This document shows, in pieces, positions 6,363 to 13,105 of a DNA stretch of 13,105 bases. The notes beneath the pieces are model-generated. The model saw nothing but the letters and a program-made list of their open reading frames with translations. It searched no databases and was not told the DNA's origin. Position 1 is the first letter of the stretch. Each line of letters starts with the position of its first letter. Location: NCBI GenBank assembly GCA_029261615.1, contig JAJDAX010000051.1:1-13105 (forward strand). The letters run 5' to 3'. The position numbers were made by a program, and so were the translations under genes. The stretch comes from Nitrospinaceae bacterium. Lineage in GTDB: Bacteria > Nitrospinota > Nitrospinia > Nitrospinales > Nitrospinaceae.

Positions 6363-7552
6363 AAAGAACCTTAAAAAATATAAGGGTCTTTATTTTAGTT
6401 CTTGTGGTCTTCTTTCTGATCCCTGTTTTGAGTTGGTCTGCCAAATCAGACTCGGTCAAAGATATAAATAATCTTTTGAAAGAAGAGAAGGTTCAGCTCG
6501 AGCAACTAAAAAAGAAAATTGCAAAAAGAGAGAAGCAGTTAAAGTCCATTGGTAAAAAGGAAACTTCGGTTTTAAAAACACTGGGGCAACTCGAGGACCG
6601 GTTGAAGTTAAGAGAGCGGGAGCTGCGCATTTACCATTGGAATATCAAGATCAATAAAAAACAGATGGGAAGCCTTGAAACAAAGATCCTGAAAATGGAA
6701 GAGCAGTTAAAACGGCAACAGTATGTTCTTGGAATGCGACTTAGGGCTCTGTACAAAGAGGGCGGCATGGTTCCGGTTAAAATTCTGTTTTCCTCTGAGG
6801 GAATGGCCGAACTCTTGCAGCGCTTTAAATACATGGATTCAATCATGGCTTATGACACGGCGGTTTTTCGTACTTTCGAATCCCGTTTAAAACAGTTACA
6901 GGGAGAAAAACAAACGCTTCTTAAAGTAAAAGCCAACCTGTTGACTTTAGAGAAAGCCGCTCTTTCTAAAAAGGATGATCTGGAAAAAGAAAAATCAGGG
7001 AGGTCCAATTTTCTGAAAAAAATCTCCGGCGAGAAGAAATACGCGCTTAAAGCCAGGGAGGAACTGGTCGCTTCCAGTGGAGAATTGAACAATTTGATAG
7101 CCCGTCTTCAGGAGAAGCTCGTTCTCGGAAAGGGTCTCAGTATTTTAGATAAAAAAGGAAAACTTCGGTACCCCGTTCCCGGCACGGTACTGAACAAGTT
7201 TGGCAAGCATCGGGACCGAAAATATGGCACCTTTATAGTAAACAATGGAATTGACCTGAAGGTGCCGGGTGGAACTCCGGTTCGTGCTGTTTTCGATGGT
7301 AAAGTGCTTTTTACCGGTAAGCTGGAAGGGTACGGGAACTTAGTCATTCTGGGTCATGGTGAAAAATATCACTCCCTTTATGGTCACATGGAAATGATTA
7401 ATGTGAAGACGGGTGAAATTGTAGGAGAGGGCGGTATTTTAGGGACATCTGGTGATACCGGATCATTAATTGGACCCACCTTGTATCTTGAAATGCGACA
7501 TCAGGGAAAACCCATCGAGCCCACCCGCTGGTTCAAAGTAGTAAAACGCTAA
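6359..7552 (+). CDS. envC: Murein hydrolase activator EnvC (degenerate LytM/M23 domain)
   Basis: Periplasmic activator of cell-wall amidases at the septum, recruited and switched by FtsEX. From the ATG overlapping the ftsX stop it has 397 residues: a signal peptide (1 to about 28, ending SWSA), a long coiled coil (about 31-130 and 160-260) and a C-terminal M23/LytM domain (about 272-397). The zinc-ligand positions are lost. The usual first H-x-x-x-D histidine is Asn in VNNGIDLK (305-306 region), and the usual H-x-H is replaced in GPTLYLEMR (382-390), as in E. coli EnvC where the site reads SLYFEIR. It therefore should not cut peptidoglycan itself. The region KILFSSEGMAELLQRFKYM at 141-159 is the hairpin-side segment that in EnvC binds FtsX. 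The frame is open upstream to 6308, but the ATGA overlap and the signal peptide fix the start. Confidence 0.92.
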   Translation: MKRTLKNIRVFILVLVVFFLIPVLSWSAKSDSVKDINNLLKEEKVQLEQLKKKIAKREKQLKSIGKKETSVLKTLGQLEDRLKLRERELRIYHWNIKINKKQMGSLETKILKMEEQLKRQQYVLGMRLRALYKEGGMVPVKILFSSEGMAELLQRFKYMDSIMAYDTAVFRTFESRLKQLQGEKQTLLKVKANLLTLEKAALSKKDDLEKEKSGRSNFLKKISGEKKYALKAREELVASSGELNNLIARLQEKLVLGKGLSILDKKGKLRYPVPGTVLNKFGKHRDRKYGTFIVNNGIDLKVPGGTPVRAVFDGKVLFTGKLEGYGNLVILGHGEKYHSLYGHMEMINVKTGEIVGEGGILGTSGDTGSLIGPTLYLEMRHQGKPIEPTRWFKVVKR

Positions 7553-7618
7553 GTTCCGGGTAGGAGGGTGATGGCAATTAGGTTATAATTGGACATCAGG
7601 TGGAATAAAAAAATAAAT

Positions 7619-9082
7619 ATGAACCATTTGTGGAGTAAAAAGTTGAACCTTCTCGACGTTTCCCCATCCAGTAAGCCTGGGAATTTTTCCCAAATTGCGA
7701 GGATTTTTCTTACCTTTTGTTTAGTCCTCAGCCTCCAGACACCGCTTTGGGCAAAATCGGATACGTCAGAGGAAAAACCCGCGGTCAATACCTATGACAA
7801 ACTGCGCGTGTTTTCTGAGATATTATCGCTTCTCGAAGCCAATTATGTTGAAGATCTGGATAATAACGAGCTGATCGATGGCGCTATAAGGGGCCTTCTT
7901 AAGGTACTGGATCCTCATACGTCTTATCTGCCTCCAGAGTCCTTTAAGCAGATGCAGGTTGAAACTTCCGGGAAATTTGGTGGGCTGGGAATTGAAATCT
8001 CCATGCGCAGCGGCATCCTGACGGTGGTTTCACCAATTGAAGACACCCCAGCGGACAAGGCCGGAATGCAGGCTAAAGATAAAATAATTAAAATTGAAGA
8101 CGATTCGACGCTCGACATGACTCTCACCGAAGCGGTTAATATGTTGCGGGGTGAGCGCGGAACAGCGGTCACTATTACCGTGTTGCGTGAAGGGGTTGAT
8201 AAGCCATTTGAGGTTTCCATCACACGAGATGTTATCAAGGTTAAAAGCGTCAAATTCAAAAGTTACAATAACAATATTGGATACGTCAGAATCCGTAGCT
8301 TCAGTAAAACTACCAGTCGCGATCTGGATAACGCCATATTGGAACTCGAAAAAGGCAATATGGAGAGGTTGATTCTGGACTTACGTAATAACCCAGGGGG
8401 ACTCCTCAATCAAGCGGTGGAAGTTTCTGACCGGTTTTTACCTCAAGAGAATCTGATCGTTTACACCCAGGGCAAGACGGAAGATCAGAACATGCGGTTC
8501 ACTACGCAGAGTCGTGGACACCATGTGAATTACCCGATGATCATTCTGGTGAATGGAGGCAGTGCAAGCGCTTCTGAAATCGTAGCAGGTGCCCTGCAGG
8601 ACCTCAACCGTGCCGTTATCATCGGGACGCAGACTTTTGGTAAGGGGTCTGTTCAAACCATTATTCCGTTGAGTGATGGGTCTGCTCTTAGACTGACGAC
8701 TGCCCGCTATTACACTCCAAGTGGGAGGGTGATTCAATCCAATGGCATCACACCGGATATCATTGTGGAAATGCCAATAAAGAAGCCTGACAATGAAGAA
8801 GATGAGAAAGAAAAAACAAAGGCCGAAAAGGAAAAAGAGCGCGTCCGAAAATTCCTTAGAGAAAAGGATTTGAAAAAACATCTCAAGGGAAAAAGTTCCG
8901 GGGGAGAAGTAGTCGAATCTCCCGAGGATGAAGATTTAAACGAAAAGGAAGCCGAGCGTATGGCTGAGATTGAGAAGGAATTGGAAAAAGATCCTCAATT
9001 GCGCGAAGCGATCGCACTTCTTTCCGGTTGGTCTGTGATGAACAAGGTGTTCAAGACAAGCGCTGTCGAAGAAGCCAAATAA
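7619..9082 (+). CDS. ctpA: C-terminal processing peptidase (S41 family, CtpA type)
   Basis: Exported serine protease that trims or degrades envelope proteins. From the ATG at 7619 it has 487 residues. An N-terminal signal sequence (hydrophobic core about 27-43, ending PLWA) follows a basic region. The PDZ domain lies at about 110-200 and the S41 protease domain from about 210 to 375. The catalytic set is visible: S317 in NGGSASASEI, K342 in FGKGSVQ (25 residues later, as in E. coli Prc) and Q346. LDLRNNPGGLL at 253-263 is also typical. About 110 residues after the protease domain form a Lys/Glu-rich, probably coiled or disordered extension. A TTG at 7589 would add ten residues; AGGTGG about 14 bases before the ATG is weak support. 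The gene follows envC on the same strand and ends before a strong terminator. Its substrates may include septal hydrolases or lipoproteins (inference from position). Confidence 0.92.
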   Translation: MNHLWSKKLNLLDVSPSSKPGNFSQIARIFLTFCLVLSLQTPLWAKSDTSEEKPAVNTYDKLRVFSEILSLLEANYVEDLDNNELIDGAIRGLLKVLDPHTSYLPPESFKQMQVETSGKFGGLGIEISMRSGILTVVSPIEDTPADKAGMQAKDKIIKIEDDSTLDMTLTEAVNMLRGERGTAVTITVLREGVDKPFEVSITRDVIKVKSVKFKSYNNNIGYVRIRSFSKTTSRDLDNAILELEKGNMERLILDLRNNPGGLLNQAVEVSDRFLPQENLIVYTQGKTEDQNMRFTTQSRGHHVNYPMIILVNGGSASASEIVAGALQDLNRAVIIGTQTFGKGSVQTIIPLSDGSALRLTTARYYTPSGRVIQSNGITPDIIVEMPIKKPDNEEDEKEKTKAEKEKERVRKFLREKDLKKHLKGKSSGGEVVESPEDEDLNEKEAERMAEIEKELEKDPQLREAIALLSGWSVMNKVFKTSAVEEAK

Positions 9083-9110
9083 AACCTTAATTAAAATCTT
9101 TCCTGATTTC

Positions 9111-9148
9111 GACCGGAGGCGTTTTGCGCTCTCCGGTCTTCTTTTTTT
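9111..9148 (+). terminator. Intrinsic terminator after ctpA, abutting the tsaD start codon
   Basis: GACCGGAG (9111-9118) pairs perfectly with CTCCGGTC (9131-9138). Three more GC pairs extend the stem inward around a TTTT-type loop with one bulged T. The stem is followed by TTC and seven T residues (9142-9148). This is a textbook Rho-independent terminator for the ftsEX-envC-ctpA unit. Its T-tract touches the ATG of tsaD at 9149. Confidence 0.88.
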
Positions 9149-10156
9149 ATGCTGGTATTGGGCATTGAAACCTCCTGTGACGAAACCGCCGCCGCCGTTC
9201 TTCGGGATGGACGAACCCTGTTGTCCAATGTCATTTTTTCCCAGGTGGATATTCACAGCAAGTACGGTGGGATCGTCCCGGAAATCGCCGGGCGCTGTCA
9301 TATAGAAAGTATCGATCTGGTTATCCAACAGGCGTTGCAGGAAGCGGATGTTCGCTTAAGCGACATTGATTTGATCGGTGTCACTGAGGGCCCAGGGCTA
9401 GTGGTTTCTCTTATCGTTGGGATCAACGCCGCAAAAGCGATTGGCTATGCTTCCAATATTCCGGTCCTGGGTATAAATCATCTCGAAGGACATCTCCTCG
9501 CTATTTACCTGCAGGAAGAAGTGGCGTTTCCCTTTCTGGCCCTCATCGTATCCGGTGGTCATACCGATCTCGTGCGTGCTGATGGGGTGGGGCAATATCG
9601 GGTGATAGGCCGTACCCGGGACGATGCTGCGGGGGAGTCGTTTGACAAAGTTGCCAAAATGTTGGGACTGGGCTATCCAGGCGGTCCTTTGATTGAAAAG
9701 TTGGGACGTGATGGAAACCCAAATGCTCATGCCTTCCCACGCAGTATGCTCACCAAGGGCAATTTTGATTTTAGTTTTAGCGGGATAAAGTCTGCTGTCC
9801 GTCGCCATCTTGAAAAAAATGGGGATATGGAAGTTTCCGGAAAATCGGCGGCAGATGTTGCGGCATCTTTTCAAGAGGCTGTGGTGGATGTCCTGATTAA
9901 AAAACTTTTGCATGCAGCGGAGGTTGAAGGGCTTGATCGTCTGGTGCTGACCGGAGGAGTTGCGGCCAACGGATGCTTGCGAGAGCGACTCCAATCGGAG
10001 GCTGAAAAACGGGGTTTTGAGGCTTATGTTCCCAAACCCATATTTTGTACGGATAACGCCGCCATGATTGCATCAGCCGCTTATCTTCGTCATTCAGCAA
10101 AGCTTAAGGGAACCCCCATGATGGAATTGGATGGAAAATCCAATTTGTCGTTTTAG
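9149..10156 (+). CDS. tsaD: tRNA threonylcarbamoyladenosine transferase TsaD
   Basis: Transfers the threonylcarbamoyl group from TC-AMP to A37 of ANN-decoding tRNAs, with TsaB and TsaE (neither in this window). The 335-residue ASKHA-fold protein carries GIETSCDET at 5-13, the metal-binding HLEGH with H111 and H115 (same numbers as E. coli), VSGGHTDL at 134-141, GESFDKVAKMLGLGYPGGP at 162-180, TGGVAANGCLR at 268-278 and the ligand D302 in TDNAAMI. All key residues are present. The ATG at 9149 is the only usable start: upstream in frame there is no ATG, GTG or TTG before a TGA at 9104. No Shine-Dalgarno is accessible; GGAGG exists only inside the terminator stem. The next gene begins nine bases after the stop. 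Confidence 0.95.
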   Translation: MLVLGIETSCDETAAAVLRDGRTLLSNVIFSQVDIHSKYGGIVPEIAGRCHIESIDLVIQQALQEADVRLSDIDLIGVTEGPGLVVSLIVGINAAKAIGYASNIPVLGINHLEGHLLAIYLQEEVAFPFLALIVSGGHTDLVRADGVGQYRVIGRTRDDAAGESFDKVAKMLGLGYPGGPLIEKLGRDGNPNAHAFPRSMLTKGNFDFSFSGIKSAVRRHLEKNGDMEVSGKSAADVAASFQEAVVDVLIKKLLHAAEVEGLDRLVLTGGVAANGCLRERLQSEAEKRGFEAYVPKPIFCTDNAAMIASAAYLRHSAKLKGTPMMELDGKSNLSF

Positions 10157-10165
10157 AAAGTTGCG

Positions 10166-11164
10166 ATGCGGATACTGGTCACAGGCGGAGGCGGTTTTCT
10201 TGGCAGCCATATTGCCCGGAGGCTCCTTGAACTTGAGCATGATGTTACCGTTTTTGGGCGGCGACACTACCAGCAACTTCCGAACTCCATTCAACAGATT
10301 CAAGGTGATTTGAGTAACCCTGAAAAAGTAGCCCTGGCTTGCAAGAGGCAGGAAGCAGTTTTCCACTCCGGGGCTCTTACAGGGATCTGGGGTCCAAAAG
10401 AAGTCTTCGAGAGTACCAACATTCTGGGTACACAAAATATAATTGATTCATGTATCACCCACGGAATAAAGAAGCTGGTTTACACCAGTTCTCCAAGTGT
10501 CATTTTTGGAGAATCTGACCTCGCAAATGTCGACGAGAGTGTTCCCTACCCGAAGCAATATTTGACTCATTACCCGCAGACAAAAGCAGAGGCCGAAAGG
10601 CGGGTTTTGGCAGCCAATGGAAATTCAGGTTTGTTGACAATTTGCCTGAGGCCTCATTTAATCTGGGGTCCTCAAGACCCGCACCTTGTCCCAAGGATTT
10701 TGGAGCGTGCCGCTAACAATCAATTGGTCCGTGTCGGGGATGGGAAAAACAAGGTCGATATTATTTATATCGATAACGCTGTGGAAGGGCATATCCGGGC
10801 TTTGGAATCGCTGGAGCCGCATGCGGAGTGCGCCGGCAAGGTTTATTTTTTGAGTGACGATGAACCGGTTGTACTTTGGGACTGGATTTCCCGTTTGCTG
10901 GAGGAGATGAAACTTGCACCGATTTCGCGTTCCATATCCTATCCAGTGGCGAAAAAGCTGGGGCACGTAATGGAGCTGGTTTACAAGACGCTGGGTAAAA
11001 AATCCGAGCCGCGCTTGACGCGCTTCGTAGCAGGTCAACTAGCGAAATCACATTATTTCAATATTGCGGCTGCCAAAAGAGATTTAAATTATCGGATCGT
11101 TGTGTCACCTGAAGAGGGCTGGGGGAAAATGGTCGACTGGTTTAAGACTCACCCAGTAAATTGA
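10166..11164 (+). CDS. NAD(P)-dependent SDR of the 3-beta-HSD type, OleD-like
   Basis: A 332-residue extended short-chain dehydrogenase. The Rossmann motif TGGGGFLG is at 6-13. Y136 and K140 in HYPQTKAEAE form the catalytic Y-x-x-x-K, with SSPSV at 108-112 supplying the serine. The combination GIWGPKEVFESTNILGT, LVYTSSPSVIF, VDESVPYP and ERRVLAANG closely follows the pattern of OleD, the 2-alkyl-3-oxoalkanoate reductase of long-chain olefin biosynthesis. That identity is from motif memory. No oleA, oleB or oleC lies in this window, so a related 3-oxo-lipid or sterol/hopanoid-type reductase is equally possible. It is probably co-transcribed with tsaD (nine-base gap, weak ribosome site). Its 3' end overlaps larB by 23 bases on the opposite strand. 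Confidence 0.8.
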   Translation: MRILVTGGGGFLGSHIARRLLELEHDVTVFGRRHYQQLPNSIQQIQGDLSNPEKVALACKRQEAVFHSGALTGIWGPKEVFESTNILGTQNIIDSCITHGIKKLVYTSSPSVIFGESDLANVDESVPYPKQYLTHYPQTKAEAERRVLAANGNSGLLTICLRPHLIWGPQDPHLVPRILERAANNQLVRVGDGKNKVDIIYIDNAVEGHIRALESLEPHAECAGKVYFLSDDEPVVLWDWISRLLEEMKLAPISRSISYPVAKKLGHVMELVYKTLGKKSEPRLTRFVAGQLAKSHYFNIAAAKRDLNYRIVVSPEEGWGKMVDWFKTHPVN

Positions 11165-11897
11165 TTTTGTGCGCCAGGCAGGCTGCACCAAAGCCATTGT
11201 CGATGTTGACCACACCTATTCCGGTGGAACAACTATTCAGCATGGTGAGGAGAGGAGCCAGCCCCTCGAAGGATGCCCCGTAACCTACACTGGTGGGAAC
11301 ACCGATCACCGGTTGTTCGACAAGACCTCCCAGCACGCTGACCAACGCGCCTTCCATTCCGGCAACCGCGATTATGACCCGGCATTTTCTCAAGGTTTCC
11401 AGTTTGGCCAAAAGCCGATGAAGACCCGCAACACCCACATCAAAAACGCGTTCGACCCCGCTACCGAGAGTTTCCAGAGTCACGGCCGCTTCTTCCGCGA
11501 CCGGGATGTCAGAAGTGCCGGCGGTCACCACCGCGACTTTTCCTTGATACGCTGAACGCTTTTTCTTAACCACCAGAATTCGTGCCTGCCTGTGATATTG
11601 GGCTTTTGAAGGAAGAGTCGCTTTGAGTTTTTTAAAAACGTCTTCATTCATTCTTGTAGCCAGGACATCCTGACCTGAAGCGCAGAGTTTTTTTAGAATC
11701 GTTTTTAATTGAGGAATGGATTTACCTTCGCAAAAAACCACTTCAGGGATACCGGACCGCAGTTCCCGGTGGTGATCCAGCCTCGCAAAATCTAGATCTT
11801 CGTATGGCAGGTTTTTTAAGTTTTGAAATGCTTTCTCCGGAGAAACCTTTCCACTGGAAACCTGATCGAGGAGTTTTTTAATATCTTCAGGATTCAT
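11142..11897 (-). CDS. larB: LarB, nickel-pincer cofactor biosynthesis (NaAD carboxylase/hydrolase)
   Basis: LarB carboxylates the pyridinium ring of nicotinic acid adenine dinucleotide and cleaves its phosphoanhydride, the first step towards the nickel-pincer nucleotide of lactate racemase-type enzymes. The 251-residue protein has an N-terminal alpha/beta part and a C-terminal AIR-carboxylase (PurE-like) domain: VAVVTAGTSDIPVAEEAA at 121-138, VAGMEGALVSVLGGLV at 178-193, IGVPTSVGYGASF at 198-210, and MLNSCSTGIGVVNIDNGFGAA at 219-239. C223 in NSCSTG appears to be the conserved cysteine reported to bind the pyridinium in Lactobacillus LarB. ATG at 11897 is preferred over the adjacent TTG at 11900: GAGAGG sits five bases before the ATG. 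It overlaps the end of gpsA by 11 bases. No larC, larE or larA is in the window. Confidence 0.88.
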   Translation of the reverse strand: MNPEDIKKLLDQVSSGKVSPEKAFQNLKNLPYEDLDFARLDHHRELRSGIPEVVFCEGKSIPQLKTILKKLCASGQDVLATRMNEDVFKKLKATLPSKAQYHRQARILVVKKKRSAYQGKVAVVTAGTSDIPVAEEAAVTLETLGSGVERVFDVGVAGLHRLLAKLETLRKCRVIIAVAGMEGALVSVLGGLVEQPVIGVPTSVGYGASFEGLAPLLTMLNSCSTGIGVVNIDNGFGAACLAHKINLLGES

Positions 11898-12912
11898 CAA
11901 GGCCTCTCACGCCGGAAAATTCGTTTCCGGTTTCAACCTTCATCAAATCCTTGAGAGCACGTCCTGGCTCCTTGTCCTCATAAAGTACTCGATAAGTTTG
12001 ATCGATGAGGGATGCCTGAATCCCCAGTTTTTCTTTCAGCGCAAAGGCCGATTTGACCGTTTTGATGCCTTCCGCAACCATTTGCATATTCTGGACGATG
12101 TCCGCTAGTTTGTTGCCTTGACCGAGTTTGATACCGACGGTGCGGTTGCGACTCAGGTCGCCTGTACAGGTCAGAACCAGATCACCAAGTCCGGACAGCC
12201 CGTAAAAGGTTTCAGGACGTGCACCCAGTGCCGTTCCAATACGGCTTATTTCCACCAGGCCACGCGTTATGAGTCCGGCCCTGGTGTTGTGTCCCAACTC
12301 GAGACCATCACAGATACCAGCCGCAATGGCGATGACATTTTTCAGGGACCCACCGACCTCAACACCGGTGACATCATTGCTGGTGAATACACGAAGCGTT
12401 TCAGTGGAAAATAATTCCTTTACAGCTTTTGCGGTTTCGAGGTTTTCTGATGCGACCACAATGGTGGAGGGGACCTGACGTGCAATCTCTTTTGCGAAAG
12501 TTGGACCGGAAAGTGTTGCAAGCGGTGATTGGTTTCCCAGTTCCCTTTTGATGACCTGAGAGGCCAGCAGGAGGGTTTCTTCTTCCAGTCCCTTGCTGGC
12601 ATTCACAATGACCGTCCCAGGGGCAAGAAGTGGACGTAGCTCCTTTGTTATAGAACCAAGAATATGGGACGGGGTTACTAGAATCACAACGTTTCTGCCC
12701 TGAACCGCAGCCTGCAACTCTTCATAAGGGGTCACCGTCTCCGGGAGAGGGAAGCCGGGCAAGAACAGTGTGTTCTCGCGGGAGACCCGCATGGTTTCAA
12801 CAAGGTCCCTCTCGTAGACCCACAGGTTAACTGGGAGCCCTTTATTTCCAAGGTGGATTGAAAGGGCCGTGCCCCAACTTCCGCCACCGATTACAGCAAT
12901 TTCAGGATTCAT
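11887..12912 (-). CDS. gpsA: Glycerol-3-phosphate dehydrogenase [NAD(P)+] GpsA
   Basis: Cytoplasmic enzyme that reduces dihydroxyacetone phosphate to sn-glycerol-3-phosphate, the backbone for phospholipids. It has 341 residues, the usual length. The nucleotide-binding GGGSWG is at 9-14. NASKGLE carries K107, GGSLKNVIAIAAG carries the catalytic K191, LGHNTRAGLITRG at 206-218 holds the substrate-binding N209/R211 region, and GLSGLGDLVLTCTG at 238-251 is also typical. The ATG at 12912 places the Rossmann motif at the proper distance from the N-terminus, but no clear Shine-Dalgarno precedes it (the upstream bases are A/T-rich). It is the first gene of a gpsA-larB unit with overlapping ends. Confidence 0.95.
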   Translation of the reverse strand: MNPEIAVIGGGSWGTALSIHLGNKGLPVNLWVYERDLVETMRVSRENTLFLPGFPLPETVTPYEELQAAVQGRNVVILVTPSHILGSITKELRPLLAPGTVIVNASKGLEEETLLLASQVIKRELGNQSPLATLSGPTFAKEIARQVPSTIVVASENLETAKAVKELFSTETLRVFTSNDVTGVEVGGSLKNVIAIAAGICDGLELGHNTRAGLITRGLVEISRIGTALGARPETFYGLSGLGDLVLTCTGDLSRNRTVGIKLGQGNKLADIVQNMQMVAEGIKTVKSAFALKEKLGIQASLIDQTYRVLYEDKEPGRALKDLMKVETGNEFSGVRGLDES

Positions 12913-12967
12913 TTTTTTATCTAAATTAAAATTAGGTCTATCTTGGTTAATATCATTGTTGGCAATT

Positions 12968-12995
12968 ACTATAGTATCCTCTGCTTTAAATTAAA
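12968..12995 (-). promoter_or_regulatory. Possible promoter for gpsA-larB
   Basis: On the minus strand a -10-like TATAGT (12968-12973, five of six) is preceded at 16 bases by a poor -35-like TTTAAT (12990-12995, three of six). Initiation near 12961 would give a leader of about 50 nt. The region is AT-rich in general, so this could be chance. Nothing else in 12913-13105 could be identified. Confidence 0.3.
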
Positions 12996-13105
12996 AGGGG
13001 AGGAAATCCCTGATAAAAAGAGGCTTGTGTGGGGTGGTCCTTTATGCTTAAATTATCATTCTTTTTGAGGACATGGCCTTGCTTTGATTCAGGGAGCACT
13101 GAACT

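Noticed and set aside
7571..7590. Six-codon ORF (ATG 7571 to TAA) after AGGAGG, and a TATAAT box at 7585, between envC and ctpA
   Set aside because: The ORF is too short and its SD spacing is tight; the TATAAT has no -35 box at 16-18 bases, so neither is convincing.
7924..8259. Minus-strand open frames under ctpA, tsaD, the dehydrogenase and RNase genes
   Set aside because: All are shadows of well-supported genes with intact family motifs on the other strand or frame.
12118..12478. Plus-strand open frames across gpsA
   Set aside because: They oppose a full-length GpsA with all catalytic motifs and have no recognisable features.
13044..13105. Open frame from ATG 13044 running off the window edge on the plus strand
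   Set aside because: Only 20 codons are visible, with no clear ribosome site and no recognisable product; it could equally be non-coding upstream sequence.

Overview
This window reads as core chromosome from a Gram-negative (two-membrane) bacterium. The evidence is an FtsEX-EnvC divisome module, a periplasmic C-terminal processing protease, an RNase E with a long disordered tail, and exported proteins with signal peptides. Gene content and moderate GC suggest a deep-branching lineage such as Nitrospinota or a Desulfobacterota-like group. That placement is inference from general familiarity, not shown by any marker here. No tRNA, rRNA, CRISPR array, insertion sequence or phage gene is visible, and no stretch of 300 bases lacks a gene.

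Layout. (1) Positions 1-2381, plus strand: an RNase E/G gene behind a good sigma70-type promoter, with a pyrimidine-rich leader. (2) Positions 2474-3981, minus strand: a two-gene unit, an HmuY-like membrane-anchored protein followed by an exported SUMF1-fold protein. They are joined by a TTGA stop/start overlap, and the unit converges on the RNase gene. (3) Positions 4045-9082, plus strand: an unrecognised 233-residue protein, then ftsE, ftsX, envC and a ctpA-type protease, closed by a strong intrinsic terminator at 9111-9148. (4) Positions 9149-11164, plus strand: tsaD, whose only possible start codon directly abuts the terminator T-tract, then an OleD-like short-chain dehydrogenase. (5) Positions 11142-12912, minus strand: gpsA then larB, overlapping each other. 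larB also overlaps the dehydrogenase tail to tail. The last ~190 bases hold the gpsA upstream region.

How the genes work together. FtsE (ATPase), FtsX (membrane transducer) and EnvC (periplasmic coiled coil plus a degenerate LytM domain) form the ATP-driven switch that activates septal peptidoglycan amidases. The adjacent S41 protease is a plausible envelope quality-control or hydrolase-turnover partner. RNase E, TsaD (tRNA t6A) and GpsA (glycerol-3-phosphate for lipids) are housekeeping enzymes. The accessory elements deserving attention are the HmuY-like/SUMF1-like pair, the unrecognised gene ahead of ftsE with a small ORF in its leader, the isolated OleD-like dehydrogenase, and larB without its usual larC/larE partners. 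I did not find a clearly new defence or biosynthetic system. The most original signals are the HmuY/SUMF1 unit and the terminator-start fusion at tsaD.
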